A stretch of DNA of 64,000 bases from Forficula auricularia (Eukaryota; Arthropoda; Insecta; Dermaptera; Forficulidae), in contig JALMQS010000187.1 of the NCBI GenBank assembly GCA_024734495.1, positions 16,678,455-16,742,454 on the forward strand, read 5' to 3'. Shown piece by piece: positions 11,245 to 21,172 of this stretch. Both the position numbers and the translations under genes were made by a program. Position 1 is the stretch's first letter. Each line of letters opens with the position of its first letter. The notes under the pieces are model-generated. The model saw only the letters and a list, made by a program, of their open reading frames with translations. It did not search any database and was not told where the DNA came from.

Positions 11245-11925
11245 TAAGCTGACGTGTTCTGATGTGGCCATCCACTTGACTTTACCATACAACCAGGCCC
11301 CTCACTTATATTTAATATTTAATAAAATTATTTATAATCTTGTAGGGGCGGAGGGGTTAGTTTTTGCATTTTTAGTCTTCTGGGGGTCCTCTGATTATGT
11401 ATACAAAATTTGGTTGAGTTTGCTCAAATGGTCTAGATTTTTAATTTTTAACCCCCCCCCCCCACCCCCATTAATTTTGGGTCGAAATTTGGTTTCGATA
11501 TTCACCCTACCCTAGTAGCTCAATGTTTCAAACAATATAGTAACTACATAGTGCCTATATAGTTTTCGAGAATATAATAAGGCGCTATATACCATAGTTA
11601 CTATATTGTTTGAAACATTGTGCTACTAGGGTAGTTATTGAGCTAGCTCGTCCACAAAAATTTGATAACGCACAGACTAACAGACTAACAGACATTTTGA
11701 AATAAATTGACACGTTCTGATGTGGCCATCCACTTGACTTTACCATACACTTCTTGTTGAGTTTGGTACAGGGGCCTAGATTTTCATTTTTAGACCCTAC
11801 AACCCCTCCCCTCCATTTTTGGCGGTTAATTTTTGCATTTTTAGTGTTCTGGCAGCCTACTGATTTTGTATACAAAATATGGTTGAGTTTGCTCAAATGG
11901 CCTAGATTTTTATTCCCCCCCTCCA
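11245..11925. repeat. Duplicated Helitron-interior-like segment
   Basis: Segments at 11245-11515 and 11703-11925 are direct repeats sharing GTTCTGATGTGGCCATCC, ACTTGACTTTACCATAC, TTTTTGCATTTTTAGT and TTGGTTGAGTTTGCTC. The same motif series occurs in the Helitron-like pieces at 7.3 and 59.8 kb. Poly-C runs punctuate both copies. The small palindrome at 11509-11632 sits between them. Confidence 0.6.
11509..11632. mobile_element. Short palindromic MITE (family G)
   Basis: A 124-bp near-perfect palindrome with ends ACCCTAGTAGC and GCTACTAGGGT. Its arms contain AATGTTTCAAAC and ATATAGTAACTA around GTGCCTATATAG and TTTTCGAGAA. A fragment of the same family interrupts the satellite at 17466-17547. 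It is non-coding, and the target duplication is unclear. Confidence 0.7.
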
Positions 11926-12413
11926 AATTTTTGCGCCAGAAATTTTTTCCTCGTTATTATAGGTTCATTTTAAAGTATATTTCATTTTTCTTGTTTTTTT
12001 AGTTTGAAAATATTATAATTTTAATTTTTAACCCCCCCCCCCCCCCCTCCTTAATTTGGTGTTCGATTTCAACCAAAATCTAATCAGCTCTTAATCTCAA
12101 TGCACCTAAACTACATGTAAAATTTGGTTTCGATATTCCCTCTAGTTTTTGAGCTAGCTCGTCCACAAAAATTTGGTAACACACAGACTAACAGACATTT
12201 TGACAAAACAATTATTATCTCGAAAAATATAATGTTTTCGATGTTTATTTATTAGAGCTTTTTTGTAGAGCGAAATGCCATGCTTTTGCTCAATTTTTTT
12301 AATCAAGATAATTTCAGCCGTTTTTGAGATATTTCGAAAAAAAGAAGCAAAAAAAAAACACTTTTTTCATGCACGATTATAATACTTGACCATACCCTGT
12401 ATGGTAAAGTAAA

Positions 12414-12898
12414 AAAAAGTCTACTAAACAAGCATGGCAAGTTATTTAAAAATTGGCCCATTTAGTCGAGATTTTAAAATTTAAATAAAAAGTTTATCTC
12501 ATTTCTTGTCGTAATTACATATTATTTCATTTAAATATCAAACTATTAAATTTAACTATTCCACTATTTTACTCAAATACCAATATTTTAATAATTTACT
12601 TATTGGTGCTTGGTTCGAATAGCGGCCTCTTAACTATTAATATATCTAGAATTGCTCCAAAAATATGAGAATAATTAAAATATGTATATCATTTATTCAT
12701 ATTGAACATAGATCGAATCGATTCGCCATAATTAACTACACCATCTATTCACGTCAAATATGGATGGTCATCCCCCCCCCCCCATGCAATTTTTCTGGCT
12801 ATGCCACTGCACTCTGTATATACAAGAAATTATCATTTAATCTATTTTATTTCAGATCATGTAAAAGGCTTCTTTAAAATATTAGTAAATAAGTTAAT
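12414..12898. other. AT-rich spacer with one hAT-MITE-like end
   Basis: There is no gene. At 12771-12809 a poly-C run, then TTTTTCTGGCT and ATGCCACTG, resembles the right end of the 77-bp hAT-type MITE at 48489-48565. The left end is not obvious. Confidence 0.4.
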
Positions 12899-13130
12899 AG
12901 TCCCTGGAGGCACCGAGCGATGCTCGGTAACTTTTTCCTTCAGTTAAAAGCTATATATTAATCCCCGAACGCCCTCGCCCCCCGAACCCTCCCTCGCTGC
13001 CCGGACCCACCCACCGTCACCTCCACCCTCGCCTCCGCCCCCTCACCGAGTTTTTGCATTTACCATAAAGCCTTGTAGTGTCCCACAGATTATGTGTATA
13101 TTTGTATAGGTGTATAAATAAATACCGTAT
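12899..13130 (-). mobile_element. Helitron-like 3' end fragment
   Basis: On the minus strand a G-rich interior is followed by AATATATAGCTTTTAACTG and a hairpin ACCGAGCATCGCTCGGT at 12912-12928, about 12 nt before the presumed 3' end near CTCCAGGG. A hairpin close to the end without inverted repeats is the Helitron 3' pattern, although a canonical CTRR terminus is not clear. Related ends lie at about 25.94, 28.22 and 60.96 kb. Confidence 0.5.
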
Positions 13131-13249
13131 AATATTTTTTTTTAATTAAATAACATTTTTTGAGTTCATCAATTAAATTGCCAAATTCTAATACAGAAAA
13201 ATACGCTTGTGGGATTTAAAATTCGATTTTTAAATAATTAAATTTTTTT

Positions 13250-13440
13250 TTAAATTTTATTAAACCAATTATTTTACATTAATTAATGTATACATTGTAT
13301 TTTTTCTTCGATTCCGGAGATTACTTCTCCACCATCGAGTGTCCTTATTCATCTTTAGTCCTTGTTTTTAATAAGAGGAAAAATCTAATTAGATAAAAAA
13401 ACCTCTTTTCCGATAATTATTTCAATTCCATTATTCCCCA
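13250..13440 (-). repeat. Repeat F, minus-strand copy
   Basis: Shares long blocks with two plus-strand copies at 37318-37500 and 37566-37745, including AACCAATTATTTTACATTAA, TCCGGAGATTACTTCTCC, ACCATCGAGTGTCC and CCTCTTTTCCGATAATTA. It is non-coding and the class is unknown. The block contains a small inverted core (CCGGAGATTACTTCTCC). Confidence 0.7.
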
Positions 13441-13724
13441 ATCAAGTCGATTGGTTTATCCTCCCTCATCATCCCATTCCCATCCAATCAATTAAATTTT
13501 TTAAACTTTTAATATATATATATAATAATAATTATAATGATCTTATTGTGGGATATAAAATTAAAAACCAATTATTTATTAAAAGAAATTGAATAAAAAT
13601 GTAAATATACATTTTTATCGAGGCAACCACCTGTGAATAATTATTTCAATTAACAAAAAACCCATCAAATAACAACTTAGCCGAAGATGAGACCGTGACA
13701 GATCGAATGTCTAACACAAAACCC

Positions 13725-13818
13725 TCCTAACCCGTGAATTTCATACAAATCGTTAGAGCCGTTTTCAAGAACACGATTGGATTGTTATATACAAGAATTG
13801 CTCGTTTAATATAATAAG
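13725..13818 (+). repeat. 3' end of a dispersed AT-rich repeat
   Basis: Contains CGTTAGAGCCGTTTTCAAG, then ACAAGAATTGCTCGTTTAAT. Related ends are visible at about 26160, 51510 and 53185. The last 11 bp (AATATAATAAG, 13808-13818) form the left target duplication of P4. A second P element (P6) inserted at the same end in another copy. Confidence 0.6.
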
Positions 13819-14090
13819 TAACTTATGAGGAGAATTTTCTAGGTTAGGTTTCACAAAAGGAAATATTAAAACAAATGTATGTTTTTTTTTGAGTTTGATT
13901 CACTCGATATATATTTCGGGTTATTAGCTCATCATCAGGAGTTCAATAACCCGAAATATATATCGAGTGAATCAAACTCAAAAAAACATACATTTGTTTT
14001 AATATTTCCTTTTGTGAAACCTAACCTAGAAAATTCTCCTCATAAGTTACTTATAATGTTTCACCTAGAACCGACACCTAAATCCTTAAT
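13819..14090. mobile_element. P4: palindromic P-family ribozyme retroposon
   Basis: Flanked by an 11-bp target duplication AATATAATAAG (13808-13818, 14091-14101). The two arms share GTTAGGTTTCACAAAAGG, AAACAAATGTATG and TTTGATTCACTCGATATATA, and meet at a hammerhead motif. The plus-strand right end is the conserved 3' end ATGTTTCACCTAGAACCG and ACACCTAAATCCTTAA. The only complete CUGANGA box is on the minus strand, while the 3' end is on the plus strand. No poly(A) is present. Confidence 0.85.
13902..13942 (-). ncRNA. Hammerhead ribozyme motif HHR-2 (in P4)
   Basis: On the minus strand CTGATGA is at 13938-13932 and GAAA at 13917-13914. Stem III is an ATATATAT hairpin, followed by a cytosine at the cleavage position. 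Stem I pairs GAGT with ACTC (4 bp). Stem II between the boxes is poorly paired in this copy, so activity is doubtful. Confidence 0.65.
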
Positions 14091-14101
14091 AATATAATAA
14101 G

Positions 14102-14640
14102 ATATAATAATATAAGATTATGTTTCTATCAAGAGTGAAGAAAGATAACGGAAATAATTCTTTATAATATTATTTAACTATTTGTTTAGCCCTCCTAATC
14201 CATATTTATCAAACGATCATTTATTTATTTATTTATTCATTGATTAATCTTAAGGAGGAGGGGGGGGGGGGGGGTAGAGTGTCATAAGAATGATATAATA
14301 CTAGAATCTAACGTGGTTGTCGTGGCTTGAGGAAGGTGTTTCTGTGTGTCTGGTGAAAGGTCTCTGTTGTCCATTGAACGAACGTTGTTTCGTTGCTCAT
14401 AAAGAAGCTGGTCAGCCTCGAACTCAGGTCTCTTCTAGCGCAGTGCAGTGCACTCTGTCAACCGACCCAGGGAGAATTCAGAGTACTCTGAACTCAGCAA
14501 CCATTCGACCGAGACATTGTTGTTCAGCTACAACAAACAATCGGATTCGCATTTAAATAATATACACGCATTCTATTTTCCTGTGACCGAGAAAAAAAAG
14601 GTGGGTCTTATCAACGCTGTTAATACTATATATATTTATC
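14102..14640. other. Unassigned spacer with a moderate-GC patch
   Basis: A 13-nt G-run lies near 14262-14274. The patch at 14310-14560 has higher GC than its surroundings and contains GCAGTGCAGTGCACTC, but its open frames show no domain. It could be unique host sequence or an old repeat. Confidence 0.35.
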
Positions 14641-14739
14641 TAGATTAATTTGTAACAACGCTTAGAGAAATTTCTCTAAAAAATTACCCTCTTGCCTAGA
14701 ATCGAACCTACGAACTCTTGAACTATGGTCATCAGCTCT

Positions 14740-15716
14740 TTTTTTTTTTTATAAAGTGTTTATTAGCCAAAAAGATTTATATACATTTTTTACAATAATA
14801 TCCCTAACACTCCGGGATATGGAATATTATTATTTTTTTAAGTTTAATCTACATTACATACAATGTATTCGTAGTTATGAATTAATATATTATTTACTAA
14901 TTTACATACATTTTCGGGTTTTTCCTTCTTAAATTAAGGGGTAGGGATATAACTTTATTTTTGTTTTACAAGGAAATGGCTTCAAAAAAAAACCTTGTTT
15001 TTATAATTTCTTTGGGAAATTATTTACAAAAGGGATGAAGAGAAGGAATTTATACAATAGTATATACAATGGCTCGGTCAAGTTTGACCTTTTTTTTATC
15101 ACACTCATTCACTCCACTCACTTCATTTAAATAAAAATAAATAAACAAATAAGCTGCTAAATAAGCAAATAAACAAATACATTTACATTTATTATTAATT
15201 ATTGGTCAAGCCACCAGCATTTTTTGGGACAAACCGTCTCCTTCCTGTCCTTATCAGATATTTCCTGGCTATATCTCCAGTGCCTATATATATCTCTGCT
15301 GTCTAGAAAGGGATGATATTCAATTCTTTTGTCATTTTTTCTTCTATAGATGTGAAATATTATTGGGATTTTGTTCGTGTCCTGGATATACCCTTGGGCA
15401 TCCAGGTATGGGAAAGCTTCTGGGGGGATATAGCCAGAGTTTAGAGTTTTTTTGAAATAACTTTCATTTGGATATACGGATCCAAATATGAGGCTATTCT
15501 CTTGGATATTGACTATTTGGGTATAATAATTTCGAATTAGTTTGATTATGAAGCAGTCGAATCTGTTAATATTAGCTAATTTATATAATTTTTTGTTGCT
15601 AACGTATTTAAGAAAATTTGTTTCTGGGCTTCTATAAGTATTTAGGCAGGCTCTAAGGCATTTCCTTTCAAAAATTCTTATTGTCTCCATCATAGATGCA
15701 CTCTGGTTGAACCAGA
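14740..15716 (-). mobile_element. 5'-truncated LINE with target duplication
   Basis: Flanked by an 11-bp duplication TCATCAGCTCT (14729-14739, 15717-15727). A T-run at 14740 is the poly(A) tail of a minus-strand insertion. About 450 bp of 3' UTR separate the tail from the coding remnant. Truncated at the 5' side inside ORF2. Confidence 0.85.
15199..15716 (-). pseudogene. LINE ORF2 C-terminal fragment
   Basis: About 170 codons stay open. Pieces such as ERKCLRACLNTYR, KYVSNKKLYKLANINRFDCF and IKLIRNYYTQ match the C-terminal region of ORF2 in I/Jockey-like LINEs, with no reverse-transcriptase core. The apparent start methionine lies in the target duplication (15718-15720), outside the element. 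The intact frame suggests a fairly recent insertion. The clade is uncertain. Confidence 0.75.
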
Positions 15717-15759
15717 TCATCAGCTCTAACCACTAGACCAATGTCACATTAATATTTAT

Positions 15760-16354
15760 ATCTTGATTTCTTTTACTAAAACTATATATTTTTGATTTGG
15801 ACTTTGTGTCGAGATAATATTGTATTCATTTGAACTCGAATGAAAATGAAAAAACACCAATAGATTTTAAATTAAGAAACATTAAATATATATTAATTAA
15901 CGAGGCAAATTTGAAATATAATTCTCAGCTCGGATTTTAAACTGATGGCTCCAATCGATTTGCATTAACCAGGCAAATTTGAAATATAATTCTAATTTGG
16001 ACTCTAATTTTGAAATGAAAGACTCCAATTCATTTTAAATTAAGAATCATTAAATATATTGATAATTGTTCCTCCCCCCCCCTCGCCACTCAAAAATTAA
16101 AGATGCGAAACTTTTAAGAGACGATGTATTTTCGGTAGTTTACGGTTATACATTTGGAGTGTGGTTTTTTAAGAGGAATAAAATTTTTGGACCGAGACGC
16201 TGCCCGCCAGGGCACCAACCCGGAGGGCCGAGCTTCGAGGGCTTGCCGAAGGCACGCAAGAAAATCTCGTTTTATATTAATTCTATTATTTAAAGAAAAT
16301 TATTTTTTTTATTTAAAATAATCAAATACGACGACGCGGACGTGATTTTTTTAA
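15760..16354. other. AT-rich spacer with a GC-rich patch
   Basis: Contains a short direct repeat (AGGCAAATTTGAAATATAAT at about 15903 and 15971). A GC-rich patch at 16195-16262 resembles patches at 8.2 and 59.5 kb and may be part of a DNA-transposon end. No gene is supported. Confidence 0.4.
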
Positions 16355-17600
16355 ATTAATTTTAAAACCCACTATTAGTTCATGACCAAAAAAATTTATT
16401 AAAATTAGAAAATTTTAATTATTATTAATGATTAATGTAAAGATTTAAGCATCTTTTTTGAGTTTCTTGGGTTCGATTCCCAAGGGGACGAAACCCTCTG
16501 ATATGCAATGTAAAAATATTTCTACTAAAATCTTTGATTTGTTTCCTAAATAAAAATAAATTCACTTTTTAATTATTATTTTAAAACTCACTAATAGTTC
16601 ATGACAAATAAATTTTATTAAAATTAAAAAAATTTAATTATTATTTTAAAAACCACTAACAGTTCATGATAAATCAATTTTATTCAAATTAGGAAATTTA
16701 AATTATTGTTTTTAAACTCACTAATAGTTCATGACAAATAAATTTTATTAAAATTAGCAAATTTAATTATTATTTTAAAAACCACTAATAGTTCATGATA
16801 AATCAATTTTATTCAAATTAGGAAATTTAAATTATTGTTTTTAAACGCATTAATAGTTCATGACAAATAAATTTTATTAAAATTAGCAAATTTAATTATT
16901 ATTTTAAAATCCACTAATAGTTCATGATAAATCAATTTTATTCAAATTAGGAAATTTAAATTATTGTTTTAAAACTCACTAATACTTCATGACAAATAAA
17001 TTTTATTAAAATTAGCAAATTTAACACTAATAGTTCATGATAAATCAATTTTATTCAAATTAGAAAATTTAAATGATTAATTTAAAACCTACTAATAGTT
17101 CATGATAAATAAATTTTATTAAAATTAGAAAATTTAAATTATTATTTTAAAAACCACTAATAGTTCATGATAAATCAATTTTATTCAAAATAGGAAATTT
17201 AATTATTATTTTAAAACCCATTAATAATTCATGACAAATAAATTTGATTAAAATTGGGAAATTTAGATTATATATTTTAAACACTCATTAATAATTCATG
17301 ACAAATAAAATTTATTAAAATTAAGAAATTTGAAATTATTATTTTAAAACTCACTAATAGTTCATGATAAATCAATTTAATTAAAATTAGAAAATTTAAA
17401 TTATTATTTTAAAACTCATTAATAGTTCATGATAAATCAATTTAATTATTATTTCAAAATCCTTGTATTCCCTAGTAGCACAATGTTTCAAACTATATAG
17501 TAACTATATAGTGCCTATATAGATTCTCGAAAACTATATAGGCACACAAATTTAATTATAATTTTAAAACTCACTAATAGTTCACGCACTGTAACAAGAC
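16355..17600. repeat. AT-rich satellite array, about 64-bp monomer
   Basis: Around eighteen copies of a 64-65 bp unit with the anchor ACTAATAGTTCATGA. Two unit types alternate over much of the array, one with GACAAATAAATTTTATT and the other with GATAAATCAATTTTATTC, giving a dimeric higher-order repeat near 129 bp. The array is interrupted by a tRNA-like fragment (about 16430-16545) and a family G MITE piece (17466-17547). A near-identical copy of its left edge lies at 21655-21848 and one monomer lies at 40862. Confidence 0.9.
16462..16500 (+). repeat. tRNA-like T-arm fragment (SINE remnant)
   Basis: CTTGGGTTCGATTCCCAAG folds as a perfect T-arm and contains a B-box, but there is no A-box half or acceptor stem. 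It is best read as the remnant of a tRNA-derived SINE inserted in the satellite. Confidence 0.55.
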
Positions 17601-18039
17601 ATTAAATCTTTCGAATTTCGCTAAAAAATCGATTTCGACTATCGAGTGCCGGATTATCGAGATTCTACTGTATTTTGATTTCTAGGTACAAAGCTCAGAA
17701 GCCCCCTCAATTGAATTATGTAATTAAAAATATCATTGAAATAAAAAAAAAAATAAAAACAAAAACAAATATTTGTTAAATCAAAATTTAAATAAATAAA
17801 ATTATTCGAGGTTTATTTGCCTAATAAAATTATATAATGCCCCCCGCGCGACGACACCTTCGAATTTCCAAAACGGTTAAGAAAATCAGCCAAAGCCATT
17901 TATTATTATTCTTTAGTTTTTATAGTAGGTACCTAATATTTCCTAAACAGGTGGTCGGTCATATGGTCATAAATAAAATCTGTCTCTTTTCAAAATTTAT
18001 TTTATGTTTTGATAATATGTTCCCGAATTAGCACATGTA

Positions 18040-18249
18040 TTTATTTCTCTCGTTTTATGGCCTTAAAGTCTACTTTAAGTCCTGTGATTAAAATATTTAA
18101 TCGAATCCGATTAAGAAAAAATAACGCAAGATTTTCGCAATTTATTTTTATTCATTTTAGTGTTTTTGTAAGTGTATATACCGGGTGAGATTTTTATCTT
18201 GAGATAACAGTCTTATAACTCAATAAAAATAATTTTTAAGAAAAAAATA
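18040..18249. other. Spacer with a short family A end fragment
   Basis: At 18178 TATACCGGGTGAG begins about 55 bp of the family A terminus and stops at element D2. Nothing else was recognised. Confidence 0.5.
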
Positions 18250-18968
18250 AAAACCGACTTCAAAAATTAAATGCAACAAATAAAATACACTAAAAGGTAT
18301 AAAATAATTATTATCTTATTTAGTTACAACTAAACGACGAAATATTAACATGAAATTACTTTTTGAAGTCGGTGCCAAACAAACTATACCTATAAGCGAG
18401 CGTACCCGAAACGTACTAAGTAAGATCCGTCGAGTGCGATTCATAAAAGGTATATGTTTGGCACCAACTTCAAAAAGTAATTTCGTGTTAATATTTCGTC
18501 GTTTAGTTGTAACTAAATAAGATAATAATTATTTTATACCTTTAGTGTATTTTTATTTGTTGCATTTAATTTTTGAAGTCGGTTTTTATTTTTTCTTAAA
18601 AATTATTTTTATTTTTCTCTTTTTAGTGATGTCATTAATAGTGATCATATCATCAGAACTTGACCAAATTAATATGACACCATCCCTAAGACACCCCTTT
18701 CGGATAAAAAAAGAACCATCGAAATCGGTTCATAAACAAAGAGGTTAGGTCTAAACAAACCTAATAAAAAAGGTCTAATACCTATGGAAAAAAATCGAAA
18801 AAAAAATGGGACCAATCGGAAGCTAGACTGGACCCAATGCAAAAAAAATTTTCAAAATCGGTTGACAATTGGCGGAGATATGAGGTAACATAGGCACAAA
18901 AAAAAAAAAAAAAAAAAAAATTCAGTCGAATAGAGAACCTCCTCCTTTTTTGAAGTCGGTTAAAAATA
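18250..18968 (-). mobile_element. Family D TIR element, intact copy D2
   Basis: Ends are AACCGACTTCAAAAA (left) and TTTTTGAAGTCGGTT (right). The left half is a roughly 340-bp palindrome (18250-18590) whose arms share TGCAACAAATAAAA, CTAAAAGGTATAAAATAA and TTACAACTAAACGACG. The right half carries TGGTCAAGTTCTGA in inverse form and a poly-A run near 18900. It contains no nested insertion and so serves as the reference for D1, D3 and D4. Confidence 0.8.
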
Positions 18969-19226
18969 GTGAATAAATTTTATAATTTTTTCTCATTAAT
19001 ATATCAAAGAATAATTGAACAACAAGAATTATTTTGACCGCGCTGATTTGAAAAAGATATTTTTATCTCGCGAGACCACTGCGGATTACGCTATTGGAGT
19101 CTGCGGAGTATTAAGTCTGAACCAAGAGAGAAAAAGATGTGATCCACTTAGCTACAATCCAACGTCATTTCGCGTAGACATTCGGATGGATCACCAAGTG
19201 AATTTGAAATCTCAGATGTTATATTT

Positions 19227-19700
19227 TTCTCTGGAGAGAGACGGACTGGTAGAAATTTTAATTGAAAGTAATGGAAGGCAGCCCAGAGGTAGTGAGGAAA
19301 GAAAAAATTAACACATATAAAATAAGGTGTAATTTATTGGAATCCTTCCTCCTTTCCTTTCAAACCGACGTTTCGGAGGATTTTCCCTCCTTCTTCAGGT
19401 CTAATTAAGAAAACCTTCTTCAGATCTAATTAAGAAAAAGAAGGAAAAAAATTTTTTTTGTCTTTCTATGCCTTTTGTTAAAAATGAAGAAAGTTTTTGA
19501 ACACTACTGTGGAGAGAAGAAGGAAACATTTTATTTGTTTCATTCATTGACCCTTTGAAACCCTGAAGGAGGGAAAAATCCTCCGAAATGTCGGTTTGAA
19601 AGGAAAGGAGGAAGGATTCAATAAATTACACCTTATTTTATATGTGTTAATTTTTTCTTTCCTCACTACCTCTGGGCTGCCTTCCATTACTTTCAATTAT
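19227..19700. mobile_element. E1: palindromic E-family ribozyme retroposon
   Basis: Arms contain GACGGACTGGTAGAAATTTT, TGGAAGGCAGCCCAGAGG, ACATATAAAATAAGGTG and CCTTCCTCCTTTCC. HHR-3 is complete on the left (minus) arm. The right (plus) arm has a decayed version at about 19563-19590 that has lost bases between CTGAAG and stem II. The two monomers are joined 5'-to-5' around a roughly 160-bp spacer. E2 (53661-53954) is a compact version without a spacer. Confidence 0.75.
19365..19399 (-). ncRNA. Hammerhead ribozyme motif HHR-3 (in E1)
   Basis: On the minus strand CTGAAGA is at 19398-19392. Stem II is GGAGG paired with CCTCC (5 bp, loop GAAAAT), then GAAA at 19374-19371. Stem III is the self-complementary ACGT followed by C, with no loop room, which points to action as a dimer. 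That matches what is known of HHRs in Penelope-like elements. Confidence 0.75.
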
Positions 19701-20520
19701 TATTTATTTAATATCATTATTTCAAATATATAAGTTCAAATATTATTTTCACTCAATTTTTGACAAAAATTCCCTACATTAGATTCGCGATTGAATCAAA
19801 TGTAGAAAACCTTCAGTTAATTAATGGCAGGCATCTAACAAACATGCTAATAGATCTAGCGCTCTGGACTGGGAGATCGAATATATAACATCTGAGATTT
19901 CAAATTCACTTGGTGATCCATCCGAATGTCTAGCGGGCTATACGCGAAATGACGTTGGATTGTAGCTAAGTGGATCACATCTTTTCTCTCTTGGTCCAGA
20001 CTTAATACTCCGCAGACTCCAATAGCGTAATCCGCAGTAGTCTCGCGAGATAAAAATATCTTTTTCAAAAAAATAATTCACGTTGACGTATCAATTATTC
20101 TTTGATATATTAATGAGAAAAATTATAAAAATTTATTTAATATCATTATTTCAAGTTAGAAATATATAAGTTCAAATATTATTTTCACTCAATATTTGAC
20201 AAAAATTCCCTACATTAGATTCGCGATTGAATCAAATGTAGAAAACATTCGAGTTAAAAAATAGTGCATTATATGGAAAAAAGTTTCAAATAAAAGTTTG
20301 TTTATATCGAGGGGGAAACTAAACTACGCTATTGTTTGTCGACCTAGAACAAGCTTTCAAGGGTATTTTGGGGTCAAGTTCTATTTTTAAATGGAAACCT
20401 ATATCGTATGTTTCCTATATTTGATTTAATCACTAATCGAATGCTGGTGATATTTGTCAAATATTAAGTGAAAAATAATATCTAAAATTATATATTTCTA
20501 ACTTGAAATAATGAAGTTTG

Positions 20521-20882
20521 TCCGCCTCCGTGATCTAATGGTCAGAGTAACTGACTGGCAACCCGGAGGTCTCGGGTTCGATTCCCGGCTATACCCAGAC
20601 ATTTTTTCTGTAAGTATAGGGTCTGGTAATAAAAATTAAGTGGGAGATAAATTTAACCGAATTTATCGCGCGGAGAATTTACCACTGCTCGAAGCCCCTA
20701 AAACCTTAGTAAATTGGATATTGAATTGTATCTAAGTTTCTGAGATTAGCTCGTGATCCCGGCTTCTTTTCCTTCTGCTCTGTTCTTTTCACGATGGAGG
20801 GGCCAGCCCATACTGGCCTTTAGGGGATCCACCTTCTGGTGTATCTCCTTCTCACATCAATATCATTAAAAAAAAAAAAAAA
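20521..20882 (+). mobile_element. SINE1, tRNA-derived
   Basis: The head starts GTCCGCCTCCGTGATCTAAT with an A-box (TGATCTAATGG) and B-box (GGTTCGATTCC, about 20575). A roughly 290-bp body follows, then an A-run at 20869. The 3' end CATCAATATCATTAAAA and the upstream TTTTCACGAT block are shared with LINE 3' ends at 2.9 and 56.1 kb. The anticodon arm is degenerate, so this is not a functional tRNA gene. Confidence 0.8.
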
Positions 20883-20884
20883 AC

Positions 20885-21172
20885 TTAAATAAATTTATAA
20901 TTTTCCCATTAATATATTAAAGAATAATCAAACATATTAACTAGAATTGTTTTTGATCACGCTTTTTTAAACAAGATATATATCGCGAGACTACTGCTGG
21001 TTGAAGCTATTGGAGTCTACTGAGTCTTAAGTCTGGACCAAGAGAGAATGAAAAAGATATGATCCATTTAGCTATAATCCAATGTCTCGCGATATATATC
21101 TTGTTTAAAAAGCGCGATCAAAACAATTCTCCTTAATATGTTGATTATTCTTTAATATATTAATGAGAAAAT
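20885..21172. mobile_element. Family S inverted repeat, copy S2
   Basis: Arms share AATATATTAAAGAATAATCA, TTTTTAAACAAGATATATAT and CGCGAGAC. The centre carries ACCAAGAGAGAATGAAAAAG and ATGATCCATTTAGCT, which match S1. It is shorter and more diverged than S1. Non-coding. Confidence 0.65.

Larger units (their letters stand above)
10130..12412. mobile_element. Family H long inverted-repeat element (2.28 kb) with nested repeats
   Basis: The ends are TTTACTTTACCATACAGGG and its inverse, CCCTGTATGGTAAAGTAAA. The arms of about 345 bp share GTCTGTTAGTCTGTG, TGTGGACGAGCTAGCTC and CTGATTAGATTTTGG. The interior holds an RTE fragment, a hammerhead motif, a short palindrome and a duplicated Helitron-like segment. 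A diverged relative of the arm is at 57225-57560, and the 28.3/51.3-kb repeat K has a similar TTTTACTTTATC start. No transposase is present. Confidence 0.75.
14640..15748 (-). mobile_element. tRNA-derived SINE split by a LINE
   Basis: On the minus strand the SINE begins near 15748 with ATTGGTCTAGTGGTTAGAG (A-box-like) and resumes at 14729 with GTAGGTTCGATTCTAGG (B-box), then a body toward 14640. The LINE at 14740-15716 separates the two halves with an 11-bp duplication. A related tRNA-derived SINE lies at 44745-44938. The parental tRNA is uncertain. Confidence 0.65.
18985..20125. mobile_element. Family S long inverted repeat, copy S1, with E1 nested
   Basis: Arms at about 18985-19220 and 19870-20125 share TATCAAAGAATAATTGA, ATCTCGCGAGAC, CTATTGGAGTCTGCGGAG, GTGATCCACTTAGCTACA and TCCGAATGTCTA. 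The open frames through both arms are mirror readings of the palindrome, without a known domain. The E-family ribozyme element E1 interrupts the apex. A shorter copy, S2, is at 20885-21172. Confidence 0.75.

Noticed and set aside
12899..13130. A canonical Helitron terminus (hairpin plus CTRR)
   Set aside because: The hairpin is clear in several copies but the final CTRR and the A/T insertion site cannot be fixed from these fragments, so only a Helitron-like call is made.
16355..17600. A CRISPR array (regularly spaced repeats)
   Set aside because: The units are contiguous with no unique spacers, highly AT-rich and in a eukaryotic repeat context.
19015..20068. Two similar proteins encoded on opposite strands (98 and 70 codons)
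   Set aside because: They are mirror translations of the arms of palindrome S1.
20521..20595. A functional tRNA gene
   Set aside because: A- and B-boxes are good but the anticodon and acceptor stems do not fold properly and a SINE body with an A-tail follows.
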